From Romboutsia sedimentorum (GTDB lineage: Bacteria > Bacillota > Clostridia > Peptostreptococcales > Peptostreptococcaceae): a stretch of DNA of 64,000 bases. The first letter of the stretch is position 1. Every line of letters starts with the position of its first letter. Below, one piece after another: positions 55,039-64,000 of this stretch. A program made the translations under genes and the position numbers. The stretch covers positions 62,001-126,000 of the forward strand of contig NZ_JASKYM010000003.1 of assembly GCF_030131845.1 (NCBI RefSeq). Direction: 5' to 3'. The notes under the pieces are model-generated. The model was not told the origin of the DNA, searched no databases, and saw nothing but the letters and a program-made list of their open reading frames with translations.

Positions 55039-57249
55039 TTGAAAAAATATTATTGCATAAAGCAACATGATTATAAAGACTGTGGATGTGCATGTTTGGC
55101 AACTATATGTAAAACATATGGACTAAAGTATCCTATATCTAAAATAAGAGAAGTTTCAGGGACGGATAAAGAGGGGACGAGTGCTTTAGGGGTTATACAA
55201 GCTGCTGAAAAGCTAGGATTTTCTGCAAAAGGTGTTAAGGCAAATAAACCTGAAGATATCTTTGGTGAAATACCACTTCCAGCTATAGCTCATGTTGTTA
55301 TTGACAAAACAATGCTTCATTATGTGGTTATACATAAAATAAGTGAAAAAGAGATTATTGTAGCTGACCCTGGTAAAGGGATAGTTAAATACAAACCAAG
55401 TGATTTCTTTAATATTTGGACGGGTGTTTTAATAATACTTACACCTACTTCAGATTTTAAGAAAGGAAATGAAGTTAAAGGAGTATTTACTAGATTTTTT
55501 GAATTATTAAAACCGCAAAAAGTATTATTAATAAATATATTTTTAGCATCTATGCTTATAACTGTTTTTGGATTAGTAGGATCTTTTTATTTTAAGTTCT
55601 TATTAGATGATATAGTTCCTAACAATTTAAGTCAGTCATTAACTACTTTTTCTATTGGATTTATATTACTAGCTGTATTTAAAGTTATTACAGAGGCATT
55701 TAGAACACAATTACTTGTTCATTTAGGTCAAAAACTAGATATACCACTGATGTTGGGATATTATGAACATGTAATTAATTTACCTATGAATTTCTTTGGA
55801 ACAAGAGAAGTTGGCGAAATTATATCGAGATTTAATGATGCATCAAAAATAAGACAAGCTATATCAGGTGTTGCGCTTACTATGATGATTGATGTGTTTA
55901 TGGTTTTAATAGGTGGATTTATATTGTATTCTCAAAGTCCTTCGTTATTTGCATTAACTATAGTTCAGCTAGTATTATATGGAATAATTGTTTTTGCATT
56001 TAAAAGTAGCATAGAGCAAATTAACAGAGAAACTATGGAGAAAAATGCTAAGTTAACATCATATTTAATAGAATCTCTAAACGGTATAGAAACTATAAAG
56101 GCTTTTAATTCAGAGAGAGAGGTTAATTTAGAAACTGAAAAAAGATTTATACAATTTATTAAGGCTATATTTAAAAATGAGTGTATAAACAATTTACAGG
56201 GTTCTTTAAAGCGTTTAGTAGAAGGTATTTTTGCTATAGCTATTATTTGGATTGGGTCTATTCAAGTATTAAATGGAAATATTTCATTTGGGGAACTTCT
56301 AAGTTTTAATGCTTTATTAGCTTATTTCTTAGACCCTATAGAAAATATAATAAACTTACAACCAACTCTTCAAACTGCAATTGTTGCAGCTGAAAGATTA
56401 AGTGAAATATTAGATTTAGAACTTGAAAAATCAGAAGAAGAACATAAAAAAATAAATCCTAAATCTTTAAAAGGTAATATCGAATTTAAAAATCTTGACT
56501 TTAGATATGGAACTAGGAGTCTTATTTTGAAGAATATAAATATGAATATTAACAAAGGGGAGAGAATAGCCTTAGTTGGAGAAAGTGGGTCAGGAAAAAC
56601 TACTTTAGCTAAGCTATTACTTAATTTCTATCAATGTGAAAAAGGTGAAATTATAGTAAATGACTATAATCTATTAGATATTAATGTTGAATCATTAAGG
56701 GATAAGATAGCGTATATTTCCCAAGAGACGTTTTTATTTAATGGAACTATAATAGAAAATTTAATGCTTGGAAATCCGTATTTAACTTATGAAGAGATTA
56801 TAGATGCTTGTAAAAAAGCTCAAATTCATGACTTTATAAATTCACTACCATTAAGATATAACACTTTAGTGGAAGAGAATGGATCTAATTTCTCAGGTGG
56901 ACAAAAGCAAAGAATATCAATAGCAAGGGCTATTCTTAGAAAGCCAGAGATACTTATAATGGATGAGGCTACAAGTAACCTTGATTCTATAACAGAAAAA
57001 GCTATAGAAAGAACTATTCATAAGTTTAGTGAAGGTATGACAACTATTATAATTGCTCATAGATTAAGTACTATTATGAGATGTGATAATATCTATATTT
57101 TAGAAAAAGGTGAAATTATAGAAAAGGGTAATCATAAAGAGCTGTTAGAGCAAGAGGGTAGATATTATAAGCTTTGGAAAGAACAACTTCCTGAAATAAA
57201 TAATATTGAAGAAATTCAATCTAAGGAGGTTGTTACAGTTGAAGTTTAA
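55039..57249 (+). CDS. Bacteriocin ABC exporter with C39 peptidase domain
   Basis: This 736-residue exporter both cleaves the double-glycine leader and moves the peptide out. The C39 domain (1-~135) has Gln9, catalytic Cys15 in HDYKDCGCAC, His in LHYVVIH and Asp in VADPGKG. Six membrane helices span ~160-440. The ATPase domain has Walker A GESGSGKT (514-521), signature FSGGQKQR (from 618) and Walker B ILIMDEATSNLD. The start is TTG after AAGGGAGG. LytTR-type boxes lie upstream, and the accessory protein gene overlaps its 3' end. Confidence 0.96.
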   Translation: MKKYYCIKQHDYKDCGCACLATICKTYGLKYPISKIREVSGTDKEGTSALGVIQAAEKLGFSAKGVKANKPEDIFGEIPLPAIAHVVIDKTMLHYVVIHKISEKEIIVADPGKGIVKYKPSDFFNIWTGVLIILTPTSDFKKGNEVKGVFTRFFELLKPQKVLLINIFLASMLITVFGLVGSFYFKFLLDDIVPNNLSQSLTTFSIGFILLAVFKVITEAFRTQLLVHLGQKLDIPLMLGYYEHVINLPMNFFGTREVGEIISRFNDASKIRQAISGVALTMMIDVFMVLIGGFILYSQSPSLFALTIVQLVLYGIIVFAFKSSIEQINRETMEKNAKLTSYLIESLNGIETIKAFNSEREVNLETEKRFIQFIKAIFKNECINNLQGSLKRLVEGIFAIAIIWIGSIQVLNGNISFGELLSFNALLAYFLDPIENIINLQPTLQTAIVAAERLSEILDLELEKSEEEHKKINPKSLKGNIEFKNLDFRYGTRSLILKNINMNINKGERIALVGESGSGKTTLAKLLLNFYQCEKGEIIVNDYNLLDINVESLRDKIAYISQETFLFNGTIIENLMLGNPYLTYEEIIDACKKAQIHDFINSLPLRYNTLVEENGSNFSGGQKQRISIARAILRKPEILIMDEATSNLDSITEKAIERTIHKFSEGMTTIIIAHRLSTIMRCDNIYILEKGEIIEKGNHKELLEQEGRYYKLWKEQLPEINNIEEIQSKEVVTVEV

Positions 57250-58747
57250 GATAGATGATATAAATAATTTAAGTGATAGTAGACAAGTTATGGAATCTAA
57301 ACCAAATAAATTTATAGTGATATTTATTTATATATTATTATTACTGATACTAACATTTTTTATATGGACATGGTTTAGTGAGAAGGAAATAGTAGTTAAG
57401 GCATCTGGTGTAGTAAGACCAAATAGTGAAATACAAACTATTTCTAATATCGTTCAAGGTGAAGTTAAAAGTGTGAAAATGAAAAATGGAGAAAGTGTAT
57501 CAAATGGAGATATATTATTTGAAATTGATTCTATTGATTTAGAAAATCAAAATAAACAAATAGATGAGCAAATAGAAAAGGTAAATAATGATAATACCAA
57601 CCTTAATAAGCTTAATAAATGTATCGTTGATAATAAAAATTATTTTAATAATAATGACAAAGAAAAAGAATATTACTATAAATTTAAAAGTTATGAAGCG
57701 GGTAATAATGTTTCTTTAGCTGAAAAGAATAATATCTCTAATTCAAAAGATGAACTTAATAATGAAAAATCGAATTTAGAAACACTTAGTAAGTCAATTA
57801 CCTCAGAAAAAAACTATAATAAGAAAGATTCAGCATATAGTGCTCAATATGAAAGCTATATGAGTTCAAAACAAATTATTCAAAATAAAATTGAACAGTT
57901 AAATAACACTAAAAGTGATTTAAACCAACAAATTGAATCTGATATTAAAAAAATAAACGAGATACAACAAGATGATAGTCAACAATTAGAGTTAATTAAA
58001 GCTAGTACAAATGAGAAAAAACAACAAACAAGTCAGATAGAGTTAGAACTTAAAAATAGCAAAGAGGAATTAGAAAAACTTAAAAATGATACAATAGCTC
58101 AAATTAAAGTTTCTATCGATAAAGCTAATCAAAGTGTAGGTGGCTTAGATAGTAATTTAAAAAGCTTAGATGAATCACAAGATATAAGTAAAGATAAGAA
58201 TAAAACAACCATTTTGGGACAAATAGAAGAAAAAATAAACATAAATAATGAAAATAAAAAAGGATTAGAAGAAAATAAAAAACAAATAGAGGAAAATATA
58301 GCAAAATGTATTGTTAAATCCCCTTGTGATGGAAAAATGAATGTAAATGTAAATCTACAATCAGGATTAGTTTTACAAACAGGGGCTATAGTTGCTAATG
58401 TAATTCCTAATTCCGAGGATTATAAGATAGACTTAATGATACCAACTAAAGATATAGCTAATATAAAAATTGCTAAAGATATAAAGTATAGTTTTGAAGC
58501 TCTACCTTATAGAGAATATGGTTTTTTAGAAGGTAAATTAGAAGGTATAAGCCCAGATTCGAAGGTAAATAGTGAAACTGGTATGTCATTTTTTACTGGA
58601 GAAGGTAGTTTAAATTCAAATGTTTTACATAGCAACAAAGGGGAAGTTAGTTATATTAAATCCGGTATGTTGTGTGAAGCAAAAATTATAACAAGAAGTG
58701 AGAGAATGTTATATTATATTCTAGAATCAATTGGAGTAAAAAAATAA
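57239..58747 (+). CDS. HlyD-type bacteriocin export accessory protein
   Basis: A 502-residue membrane-fusion-like partner of the exporter. One membrane helix lies at ~24-45, followed by a biotinyl-lipoyl-like half (KASGVVRPNSEIQTISNIVQG), a very long Asn/Lys/Glu-rich coiled coil (~85-370) and the matching half motif (IVKSPCDGKMNVNVNLQSG). The start is TTG 9 bases after AAGGAGG and overlaps the end of the exporter gene by 11 bases; a frame open further upstream begins inside that gene. It links the exporter to the outer face of the membrane. Confidence 0.92.
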   Translation: MKFKIDDINNLSDSRQVMESKPNKFIVIFIYILLLLILTFFIWTWFSEKEIVVKASGVVRPNSEIQTISNIVQGEVKSVKMKNGESVSNGDILFEIDSIDLENQNKQIDEQIEKVNNDNTNLNKLNKCIVDNKNYFNNNDKEKEYYYKFKSYEAGNNVSLAEKNNISNSKDELNNEKSNLETLSKSITSEKNYNKKDSAYSAQYESYMSSKQIIQNKIEQLNNTKSDLNQQIESDIKKINEIQQDDSQQLELIKASTNEKKQQTSQIELELKNSKEELEKLKNDTIAQIKVSIDKANQSVGGLDSNLKSLDESQDISKDKNKTTILGQIEEKININNENKKGLEENKKQIEENIAKCIVKSPCDGKMNVNVNLQSGLVLQTGAIVANVIPNSEDYKIDLMIPTKDIANIKIAKDIKYSFEALPYREYGFLEGKLEGISPDSKVNSETGMSFFTGEGSLNSNVLHSNKGEVSYIKSGMLCEAKIITRSERMLYYILESIGVKK

Positions 58748-58902
58748 GTACATAAAAATTAGGACATTTAATTTGAGTATGTACTACATTCGATAAACTC
58801 ATCTGTGTGTTCTTAATGTGTATTATCTTAAATATTTATATTTAATTTAAGTATAGTTTTTAATTATTATAAATTTATAAATAATGAAAAGGGGTATGTT
58901 GT

Positions 58903-59082
58903 ATGACTTCAAACAAATTAAAAATGGTATTAAGTGGTGCAGGAATAATATTACTGTTATATTCGTATATGCTAGGAGGTGAAAGTTCATTTATTATAAT
59001 CATGTGGCTAATTGTAATGGCGATATACAGTTTTATTACTGCGTTAGTTGCTGAAATAAATGATAAGAAACAAAGAAAGTAA
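58903..59082 (+). CDS. Small two-helix membrane protein, 59 aa
   Basis: It begins MTSNKLKMVLSGAGIILLLY and has two hydrophobic segments (about 8-25 and 29-48) and a basic tail (EINDKKQRK). It starts at ATG after AAAGGGG. It lies downstream of the export genes, where additional immunity or accessory genes are common. No family is recognised, and a role in the locus is only positional. Confidence 0.65.
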   Translation: MTSNKLKMVLSGAGIILLLYSYMLGGESSFIIIMWLIVMAIYSFITALVAEINDKKQRK

Positions 59083-59146
59083 ACGTTCAATATAATGTAA
59101 AAACATAAAATATAGATTAATAGCTATATTTTATAGGGGGACAGGT

Positions 59147-59314
59147 ATGAGTAAATACGAGAAGGGATTATTAATAGTTTTAGGTATAGCGTTGCTATTT
59201 TTCAGAGGGAATACATATGTAATTTCTGCATTTTTAATAGCATGGTCTGTGATTGTTGCATACCAAGTTATAAAAACTATACATAATCTAAAAAACGAAG
59301 AAAAAAGTTTTTAA
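59147..59314 (+). CDS. Small membrane protein, 55 aa; possibly the 5' part of a split gene
   Basis: It begins MSKYEKGLLIVLGIALLFFR with two hydrophobic segments (about 7-19 and 24-43). The ATG has AGGGGGA upstream. The frame ends soon after an A6 run (59301-59306). Skipping one A would fuse it to the next gene, giving one four-helix protein with a C-terminal beta domain. It may therefore be half of a frameshifted gene, or a separate small gene. Confidence 0.55.
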   Translation: MSKYEKGLLIVLGIALLFFRGNTYVISAFLIAWSVIVAYQVIKTIHNLKNEEKSF

Positions 59315-59384
59315 TAGAATTAGTATATACTGCAAGCAAGAAGATGATAAAGATTCATTTATTTATCATGGGTATATACCAATT

Positions 59385-59762
59385 ATGATTATCGCAGATA
59401 GTATAGAGATAGTTCTAGGAGTGAATGTTATATATATAATTGAAAATTTTTCAACGATACCATTGATAGAACAATTAAAACTTACGATTGTTATACTTGT
59501 AGTAATAATTACACTGTTAACTATATTGTCTAAGATATATATGATGCTTGATTCCAAAGAAGGAATAGTATATAAAGAAGGATTAATTTTGAATGATGGA
59601 AAATTATATAGATTTAGTGATGTTAAAAAATATGAATTTAAGAATTCTTCTATAAGTTATAAATATAGAGACCTAGTTTTAACATATGAAAATAATGAAA
59701 CTAAGACTATGTATATTAACAAAGATGATATTGCTAAATTTGACGACTTGCTAAATAAATAA
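59385..59762 (+). CDS. Membrane protein with C-terminal PH-like region; N-terminus uncertain
   Basis: The frame from the ATG gives 125 residues: two hydrophobic segments (about 8-25 and 32-50) and a beta-rich end (LILNDGKLYRFSDVKKYEF) resembling a PH-like domain. The ATG has no good ribosome site, and the frame is open upstream to about 59292, reading YCKQEDDKDSFIYHGY, which looks like real protein. This supports a longer original gene joined to the preceding frame. Function is unknown. Confidence 0.55.
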   Translation: MIIADSIEIVLGVNVIYIIENFSTIPLIEQLKLTIVILVVIITLLTILSKIYMMLDSKEGIVYKEGLILNDGKLYRFSDVKKYEFKNSSISYKYRDLVLTYENNETKTMYINKDDIAKFDDLLNK

Positions 59763-59766
59763 TAAT

Positions 59767-59807
59767 TAAAAAAGCAAGGTGATTTTTAAATCACCTTGCT
59801 TTTTTAA
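59767..59807. terminator. Bidirectional terminator between bacteriocin and lysine genes
   Basis: AAAAAGCAAGGTGATTT pairs perfectly with AAATCACCTTGCTTTTT around a 2-base loop, with A- and T-runs. It overlaps the dapH stop codon. Confidence 0.9.
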
Positions 59808-60520
59808 TCTAAATCTCTAAGACCATTCATAAGTTTAGTTTTGCCAGAAGTTTTCTCATCTTTCATCTTTATTACTTTTGCAGGAGAACCAGCAACAACA
59901 CATCCAGGGTCTACATCATGAGTAACAATAGCACCAGCAGCAACAACTGATCCTTTTCCGACCCTAACACCCTCAAGTATTACAGCATTAGCACCTATCA
60001 TAACATCATCCTCTATTATTACAGGAGAAGCAGAAGGTGGCTCTAAAACTCCAGCAACTACAGCACCCGCACCAAGATGAACATTTTTACCAATTATACC
60101 TCTAGCACCGATTACAGCATTCATATCTATCATAGAATTTTCACCAATAATAGCACCTATATTTATAACAGCGCCCATCATTATAACAGCATTATTACCT
60201 ATTGAAACCATATCTCTAATAATACAACCTGGTTCTATACGTGCATGTTCATGTAAGTAGTTATAAATAGGTATTGCTGAATTTCTTCTATCATACTCAA
60301 TATGAATATCATCGATATGAGGTTTTATACTTTCTAATTCTTTAAGTATTTGTTCATAGTCACCTATTAAAATGTAGGAACCATTAGAACCAAATACCTT
60401 GAATTCATCATTTTTATTAAATTTCAAAAATTTTCCGTTTACATAAACTTTAACAGGAGTTACTTTTTTTGAATTCTTGATATATTTAGCTATTTCATAA
60501 GCATCATTTAAATTTATCAT
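59804..60520 (-). CDS. dapH: Tetrahydrodipicolinate N-acetyltransferase
   Basis: This 238-residue enzyme acetylates tetrahydrodipicolinate in the acetylase branch of lysine and diaminopimelate synthesis. The N-terminal domain (1-~85) is followed by a left-handed beta-helix of hexapeptide repeats ([32 protein letters not shown]), typical of the trimeric transferases. It starts at ATG after GGAGACAT, 17 bases behind dapB. It ends the four-gene operon. The acetylase route requires a deacetylase, which may be the divergent M20D gene. Confidence 0.95.
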   Translation of the reverse strand: MINLNDAYEIAKYIKNSKKVTPVKVYVNGKFLKFNKNDEFKVFGSNGSYILIGDYEQILKELESIKPHIDDIHIEYDRRNSAIPIYNYLHEHARIEPGCIIRDMVSIGNNAVIMMGAVINIGAIIGENSMIDMNAVIGARGIIGKNVHLGAGAVVAGVLEPPSASPVIIEDDVMIGANAVILEGVRVGKGSVVAAGAIVTHDVDPGCVVAGSPAKVIKMKDEKTSGKTKLMNGLRDLD

Positions 60521-60537
60521 TAGATGTCTCCTTTCAA

Positions 60538-61284
60538 TTAACTTAGCATGTTATCCATATTATAGTATCCGGGAATTTGATTAACTAAGTATTTAGCAGC
60601 AGTTATGGATCCTTTAGCAAAAATATCCTTAGACTGAGCAATATGCTTTAATTCAACAACTTCATCATGTCCTGCGTATATAACATCATGTTCACCAACT
60701 ATAGTTCCGCCTCTTATAGCGTGTATTCCTATTTCATTTTCACTTCTTTTGGCTTTACGACCATATCTACCATAGTTGTATTCAACATTAGGCAAAACAT
60801 CTTTAGCAGCATTAGCTATCATAATTGCAGTCCCACTAGGAGCATCAACTTTTTTATTATGATGTTTTTCTATAACTTCAATATCAAAGTTATTTAACAT
60901 TTTAGTAGCTTCCTTAACTAATTTTAATAAAACATTCACACCTAAAGACATATTAGAAGAGTGGAATATAGGTATGATTTTAGAAGCTTCTTTTATTTTA
61001 TTTAATTCATCTTCGTTATATCCAGTAGTAGCGATTACTAAAGGAGTTTTTGTTTTAATTGCAAAAGTTAAGACATCATTTAAAGTAGAATGATGTGAAA
61101 AATCTATTATAACGTCTGCACCTTCATTTATATCATTCATTTTAGGATATATATCAAATGAACCATTATTAATTGGATTTTGAGAAACTCCGCAAACTAA
61201 TTTTAAATCTTCATCTTCTTGAACGCATCTAGTTAGAACTTTTCCCATTTTACCTAGACATCCATTAATTATAACTTTTAACAT
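60538..61284 (-). CDS. dapB: 4-hydroxy-tetrahydrodipicolinate reductase
   Basis: This 248-residue enzyme reduces the DapA product with NAD(P)H. The dinucleotide motif is GCLGKMG (8-14), the catalytic region is [17 protein letters not shown] with His-His, Lys and the substrate-binding loop, and [15 protein letters not shown] closes the active site. Length is normal. It lies 8 bases after dapA in the operon, with ribosome site TAGGAGGAA overlapping the dapA end. Confidence 0.96.
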   Translation of the reverse strand: MLKVIINGCLGKMGKVLTRCVQEDEDLKLVCGVSQNPINNGSFDIYPKMNDINEGADVIIDFSHHSTLNDVLTFAIKTKTPLVIATTGYNEDELNKIKEASKIIPIFHSSNMSLGVNVLLKLVKEATKMLNNFDIEVIEKHHNKKVDAPSGTAIMIANAAKDVLPNVEYNYGRYGRKAKRSENEIGIHAIRGGTIVGEHDVIYAGHDEVVELKHIAQSKDIFAKGSITAAKYLVNQIPGYYNMDNMLS

Positions 61285-61292
61285 AATTCCTC

Positions 61293-62171
61293 CTATAATT
61301 TAAAACCTCTATTAACTAATTCTTGTTTTAATACTTCTAAGTTTTTATCATCCATTTGATAAAGAGGAAGTCTAAGTTTTCCAACATCAAATCCTAATAA
61401 ATTCATTGCAGTTTTTACAGGTATTGGATTCACTTCTATAAATAAAGCATTTATTAATGGTTTCATACCAAGTTGTAATTCTCTAGCACCTTCTATATCT
61501 CCATCAAAGAATTTTTGAACTAAATCATGAGTTTCCTTAGGACAAACATTAGCAAGAACTGATATAACCCCACTACCACCAACAGATAATAATTGAAGTA
61601 TAGAATCATCATTTCCTGAATATATAGCAAAATCTTTTGGAACTAATCTAGCAATTTCAGCAACTTGAGCTAAATCTCCACTAGCTTCTTTAACAGCAAC
61701 TATATTATCAATTTTAGCTAATTCAGCAACCAAACTAGGTTTTAAATTCATAGAAGTTCTTCCTGGAACATTATAAAGTATTATAGGTAGCCCAACACTT
61801 TTAGCTATTGTTTCAAAATGAATTTTAAGACCACTTTGATTAGTTTTATTATAATAAGGTGTTATAACTAATAAGCCATCAACTCCAAGCCTTTCAGCTT
61901 CTTGACTTAAATAAATAGAGTGCATAGTATCATTAGAACCAGTACCAGCTATAACAGGTATTCTTTTTTGAACTTTATCAACAACATATTTAATAACAGC
62001 AAGTTGTTCATCATCACTCATAGTAGTAGCTTCACCAGTAGTACCGCATACAACTAATGCATCAGTGTGGTTTTTGATATGGTACTCAACTAATTTTCCT
62101 AATGTTTCAAAATCAATACCAGTTTCTAAAAATGGTGTAACTAAAGCAACAGCAGAACCTTTAAATATCAT
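61293..62171 (-). CDS. dapA: 4-hydroxy-tetrahydrodipicolinate synthase
   Basis: This 292-residue TIM-barrel aldolase joins pyruvate and aspartate semialdehyde. The Schiff-base Lys161 is in VAVKEASGD, Tyr133 is in ILYNVPGR, and the CGTTGEATT loop (42-50) holds the catalytic Thr pair. All residues are in their textbook places. It starts at ATG after AAAGGGG. About 115 bases separate it from asd, with room for an internal promoter. Confidence 0.97.
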   Translation of the reverse strand: MIFKGSAVALVTPFLETGIDFETLGKLVEYHIKNHTDALVVCGTTGEATTMSDDEQLAVIKYVVDKVQKRIPVIAGTGSNDTMHSIYLSQEAERLGVDGLLVITPYYNKTNQSGLKIHFETIAKSVGLPIILYNVPGRTSMNLKPSLVAELAKIDNIVAVKEASGDLAQVAEIARLVPKDFAIYSGNDDSILQLLSVGGSGVISVLANVCPKETHDLVQKFFDGDIEGARELQLGMKPLINALFIEVNPIPVKTAMNLLGFDVGKLRLPLYQMDDKNLEVLKQELVNRGFKL

Positions 62172-62287
62172 ATATAAAACCCCTTTATATTAAATTTACC
62201 TTTACAGGTACCCTATAATTTTATTGTATTCTTATAAAAAAACATTGCTACTATTAACAAGTAAATTATTGCATATAAATATTTAGA

Positions 62288-63286
62288 TTAAACTAAGTTA
62301 TAAGACAGCAATAACTCAGCTATTTGAACTGCATTAGTAGCAGCGCCTTTTCTTATATTGTCAGCTACAACCCATATATTAATGCCATTATCAACACTAA
62401 AGTCTCTTCTTATTCTTCCAACAAATACTTCATCTTTTCCAGTACAATCAACAGCTGTCGGATATTCATTAGACTCAGGATTATCAACAACCACAACCCC
62501 TTGCATTTTTTCAAGGCAATTTACCAAGTTAGTTAATTCAAAAGCTTCTTCAAACTCAATATTTATAGATTCACTGTGACTATTTCTAACAGGTACTCTT
62601 ACAGTAGTAGCTGTAACTTTCATGTCATAATTATTAAATATTTTCATAGTTTCATTTATCATTTTTAATTCTTCTTTTGTATATCCATTATCAGTAAATA
62701 CATCTATATGAGGAAGACAGTTGTAAGCTATTGGATGAGGGTAGAATTTATTAGTTTCGCCTTTAACCCCATCTTCTAAATCTTTAATTCCTCTTACACC
62801 AGAACCAGAAACGGCTTGGTATGTAGAGTATATAACTCTTTTTATTTTATATTTATCATTAAGAGGTTTAAGTGGAACCATCGCTTGTATAGTTGAACAG
62901 TTAGGATTAGCTATTATTCCTTTGTGACTTTTTACAGCTTCTGGATTGACCTCTGGAACTACTAATGGAACCTCTTTATCCATTCTAAAGTGACTAGAGT
63001 TGTCTACAACTATAACTCCTTTAGATGCAGCGATAGGAGCATATTTTGAACTAACTTCTCCACCTGCAGCAAATAAAGCTATTTGTATATCTCTGTTAAA
63101 TACATCTTCATTTATTTCTTCAACTAAGTATTCGCTACCATTGAAAGTAACAGTAGAGCCTGCTGATTTAGCTGAAGAGAATAAGAATAAATTATTAATA
63201 GGGAAGTGTCTTTCTTCTAAAACTTTTAAAAGAGTTCTTCCAACCATTCCAGTAGCACCAACTATAGCGATATTTATTTTTTTCAT
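62288..63286 (-). CDS. asd: Aspartate-semialdehyde dehydrogenase
   Basis: This 332-residue enzyme reduces aspartyl phosphate, feeding lysine, threonine and methionine synthesis. The NADP motif is GATGMVG (10-16), the catalytic cysteine is Cys130 in NPNCSTIQ, and the His acid/base lies in VRVPVRNSHSE. It is the first gene of the asd-dapA-dapB-dapH operon and starts at ATG after GGGGGGA. The ~160-base upstream region is too short for a lysine riboswitch and shows none. Confidence 0.96.
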   Translation of the reverse strand: MKKINIAIVGATGMVGRTLLKVLEERHFPINNLFLFSSAKSAGSTVTFNGSEYLVEEINEDVFNRDIQIALFAAGGEVSSKYAPIAASKGVIVVDNSSHFRMDKEVPLVVPEVNPEAVKSHKGIIANPNCSTIQAMVPLKPLNDKYKIKRVIYSTYQAVSGSGVRGIKDLEDGVKGETNKFYPHPIAYNCLPHIDVFTDNGYTKEELKMINETMKIFNNYDMKVTATTVRVPVRNSHSESINIEFEEAFELTNLVNCLEKMQGVVVVDNPESNEYPTAVDCTGKDEVFVGRIRRDFSVDNGINIWVVADNIRKGAATNAVQIAELLLSYNLV

Positions 63287-63446
63287 TAAAATCCCCCCAA
63301 AACTAAAATTTTGAAATACCTATTATAAAAGCTATTCAAGAGGGATTAAATGTATTCTAGTTTAAATAATAAAATACCTTTTAATATATAAAATATTAGG
63401 ATACAATACATATTAATAAAAAAATTAACAAGGAAGGGAATATAAT

Positions 63447-64000
63447 ATGACAGACATAAAAGGCTTAAAAGAAAATATTTTCAATCATAGAAAATCATTA
63501 AACTGTATTGCAGAAAAAGGCAGAAAAGAGTTTGAAACATCAAAATATATAAGAGACTATTTAGACAAAATAGGTATTAAATATGATGTATATATACAAA
63601 CTGCTACAACTGGAATTATAAAAGGTAATGTTGGAAATAAGACTATTGCTTTTAGAGCTGATATTGATGGACTAACTACAGAAGATGGTGTAAAACACTT
63701 ATGTGGTCATGATGGACACACTAGCATATTATTAGGACTATTGGAGTTTATAAATGAAAATAAGGCTAATTTAAATGACAATATAGCATTTATATTTCAA
63801 CCGGCTGAGGAAGGTCCTGGGGGAGCTAGTGCATTAATAGAAGAGGGCATAATAGATAAATATAATATTGATGAAATTTATGGTCTTCATATATATCCAG
63901 AAATAGAAAAAGGCTATGTAGGAATAAGAGAAGGCTATTTTATGGCTCAAATTGGGGATTTTGATATAAATATAGTAGCCAAAAGTGGTCACGGTGCAAT
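63447..64000 (+). CDS. M20D amidohydrolase, N-terminal part (runs off the window)
   Basis: The first 184 residues of a zinc amidohydrolase. Features include a start with FNHRKSLNCIAEKG, FRADIDGL, CGHDGHT with the metal His and Asp, and FQPAEEGPGG with the Glu pair. M20D enzymes include N-acetyl-diaminopimelate deacetylase and other amidases. Divergence from an acetylase-type dap operon makes the deacetylase role attractive, because this pathway needs one and none is seen elsewhere in the window. It starts at ATG after AAGGAAGGGA. The 3' end is missing. Confidence 0.85.
   Translation, partial: MTDIKGLKENIFNHRKSLNCIAEKGRKEFETSKYIRDYLDKIGIKYDVYIQTATTGIIKGNVGNKTIAFRADIDGLTTEDGVKHLCGHDGHTSILLGLLEFINENKANLNDNIAFIFQPAEEGPGGASALIEEGIIDKYNIDEIYGLHIYPEIEKGYVGIREGYFMAQIGDFDINIVAKSGHGA

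Noticed and set aside
57206-57238. Longer start for the HlyD-type protein
   Set aside because: It would make the AGGAGG ribosome site coding; the TTG at 57239 is correctly spaced.
62172-63446. Lysine riboswitch or T-box for the asd-dap operon
   Set aside because: The region before asd is only ~160 bases and shows no lysine-riboswitch or T-box sequence; the gap before dapA has only a small hairpin.

Overview
The window is AT-rich DNA (roughly 29-30% GC by eye) from a spore-forming anaerobic Firmicute. Sporulation markers include an alpha/beta-type SASP, a Spo0E-like phosphatase and a PdaB-type deacetylase. Gene content fits the Peptostreptococcaceae (the Clostridioides / Paraclostridium / Romboutsia group): a 450-residue glutamate dehydrogenase, cysteine desulfidase with a sigma-54 activator, feoAB, TSCPD and DUF4364 proteins, and the acetylase-type diaminopimelate genes. 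I cannot name the species. I saw no rRNA, tRNA, insertion sequence, prophage or CRISPR array.

Layout. 1-4.1 kb: two hypothetical genes, an FAD-dependent dehydrogenase and a Na/phosphate cotransporter. 4.6-9.4 kb: pgi and an HtrA protease facing an iron-uptake feoAB operon. 9.6-14.2 kb: Spo0E-like protein, MscS channel, MgtC, DegV and PepF. 14.4-18.7 kb: pstS and pstCAB-phoU. 18.8-23.4 kb: a sulfur/redox block (Crp/Fnr regulator, rhodanese, an 827-residue four-domain persulfide-type protein, thioredoxin, C_GCAxxG protein). 23.7-34.4 kb: glutamate dehydrogenase, an aromatic acid exporter-like protein, a deacetylase, T-box-controlled valS, a PH-domain protein, an aminopeptidase and a POT peptide transporter. 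34.5-39.7 kb: a LytTR two-component system divergent from a MacB-like ABC exporter. 39.8-45.9 kb: folC and small or sporulation-related genes. 46-50.3 kb: a sigma-54 activator, cysteine desulfidase and hpt. 50.4-51.5 kb: VOC and DUF4397 proteins. 52-59.8 kb: a bacteriocin locus. 59.8-64 kb: asd-dapA-dapB-dapH divergent from an M20D amidohydrolase cut by the window edge.

The most interesting region is 52.0-59.8 kb. A LytTR regulator and GHKL kinase precede two small double-glycine-leader peptides and a small membrane protein on the minus strand, then a C39-peptidase ABC exporter, its HlyD-type partner and small membrane proteins on the plus strand. The peptides share an unusual plan: one Cys near each end, GxxxG motifs and a central Gly/Pro turn. 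The 236-base intergenic region between peptides and exporter holds five copies of a TATTCA-centred box on an exact 21-base period. The copies are mirrored, so each gene set has boxes reading toward it, which looks like the operator of the local LytTR regulator.

Other regulatory signals read directly: 11-base-phased Pho-box-like repeats before the Na/Pi cotransporter, pstS and pstC; a 7-1-7 palindrome like a Fur box in the feoAB leader; a valS T-box with a GUA specifier supported by pairing on both sides; a near-consensus -24/-12 promoter before the desulfidase; and numerous rho-independent terminators.
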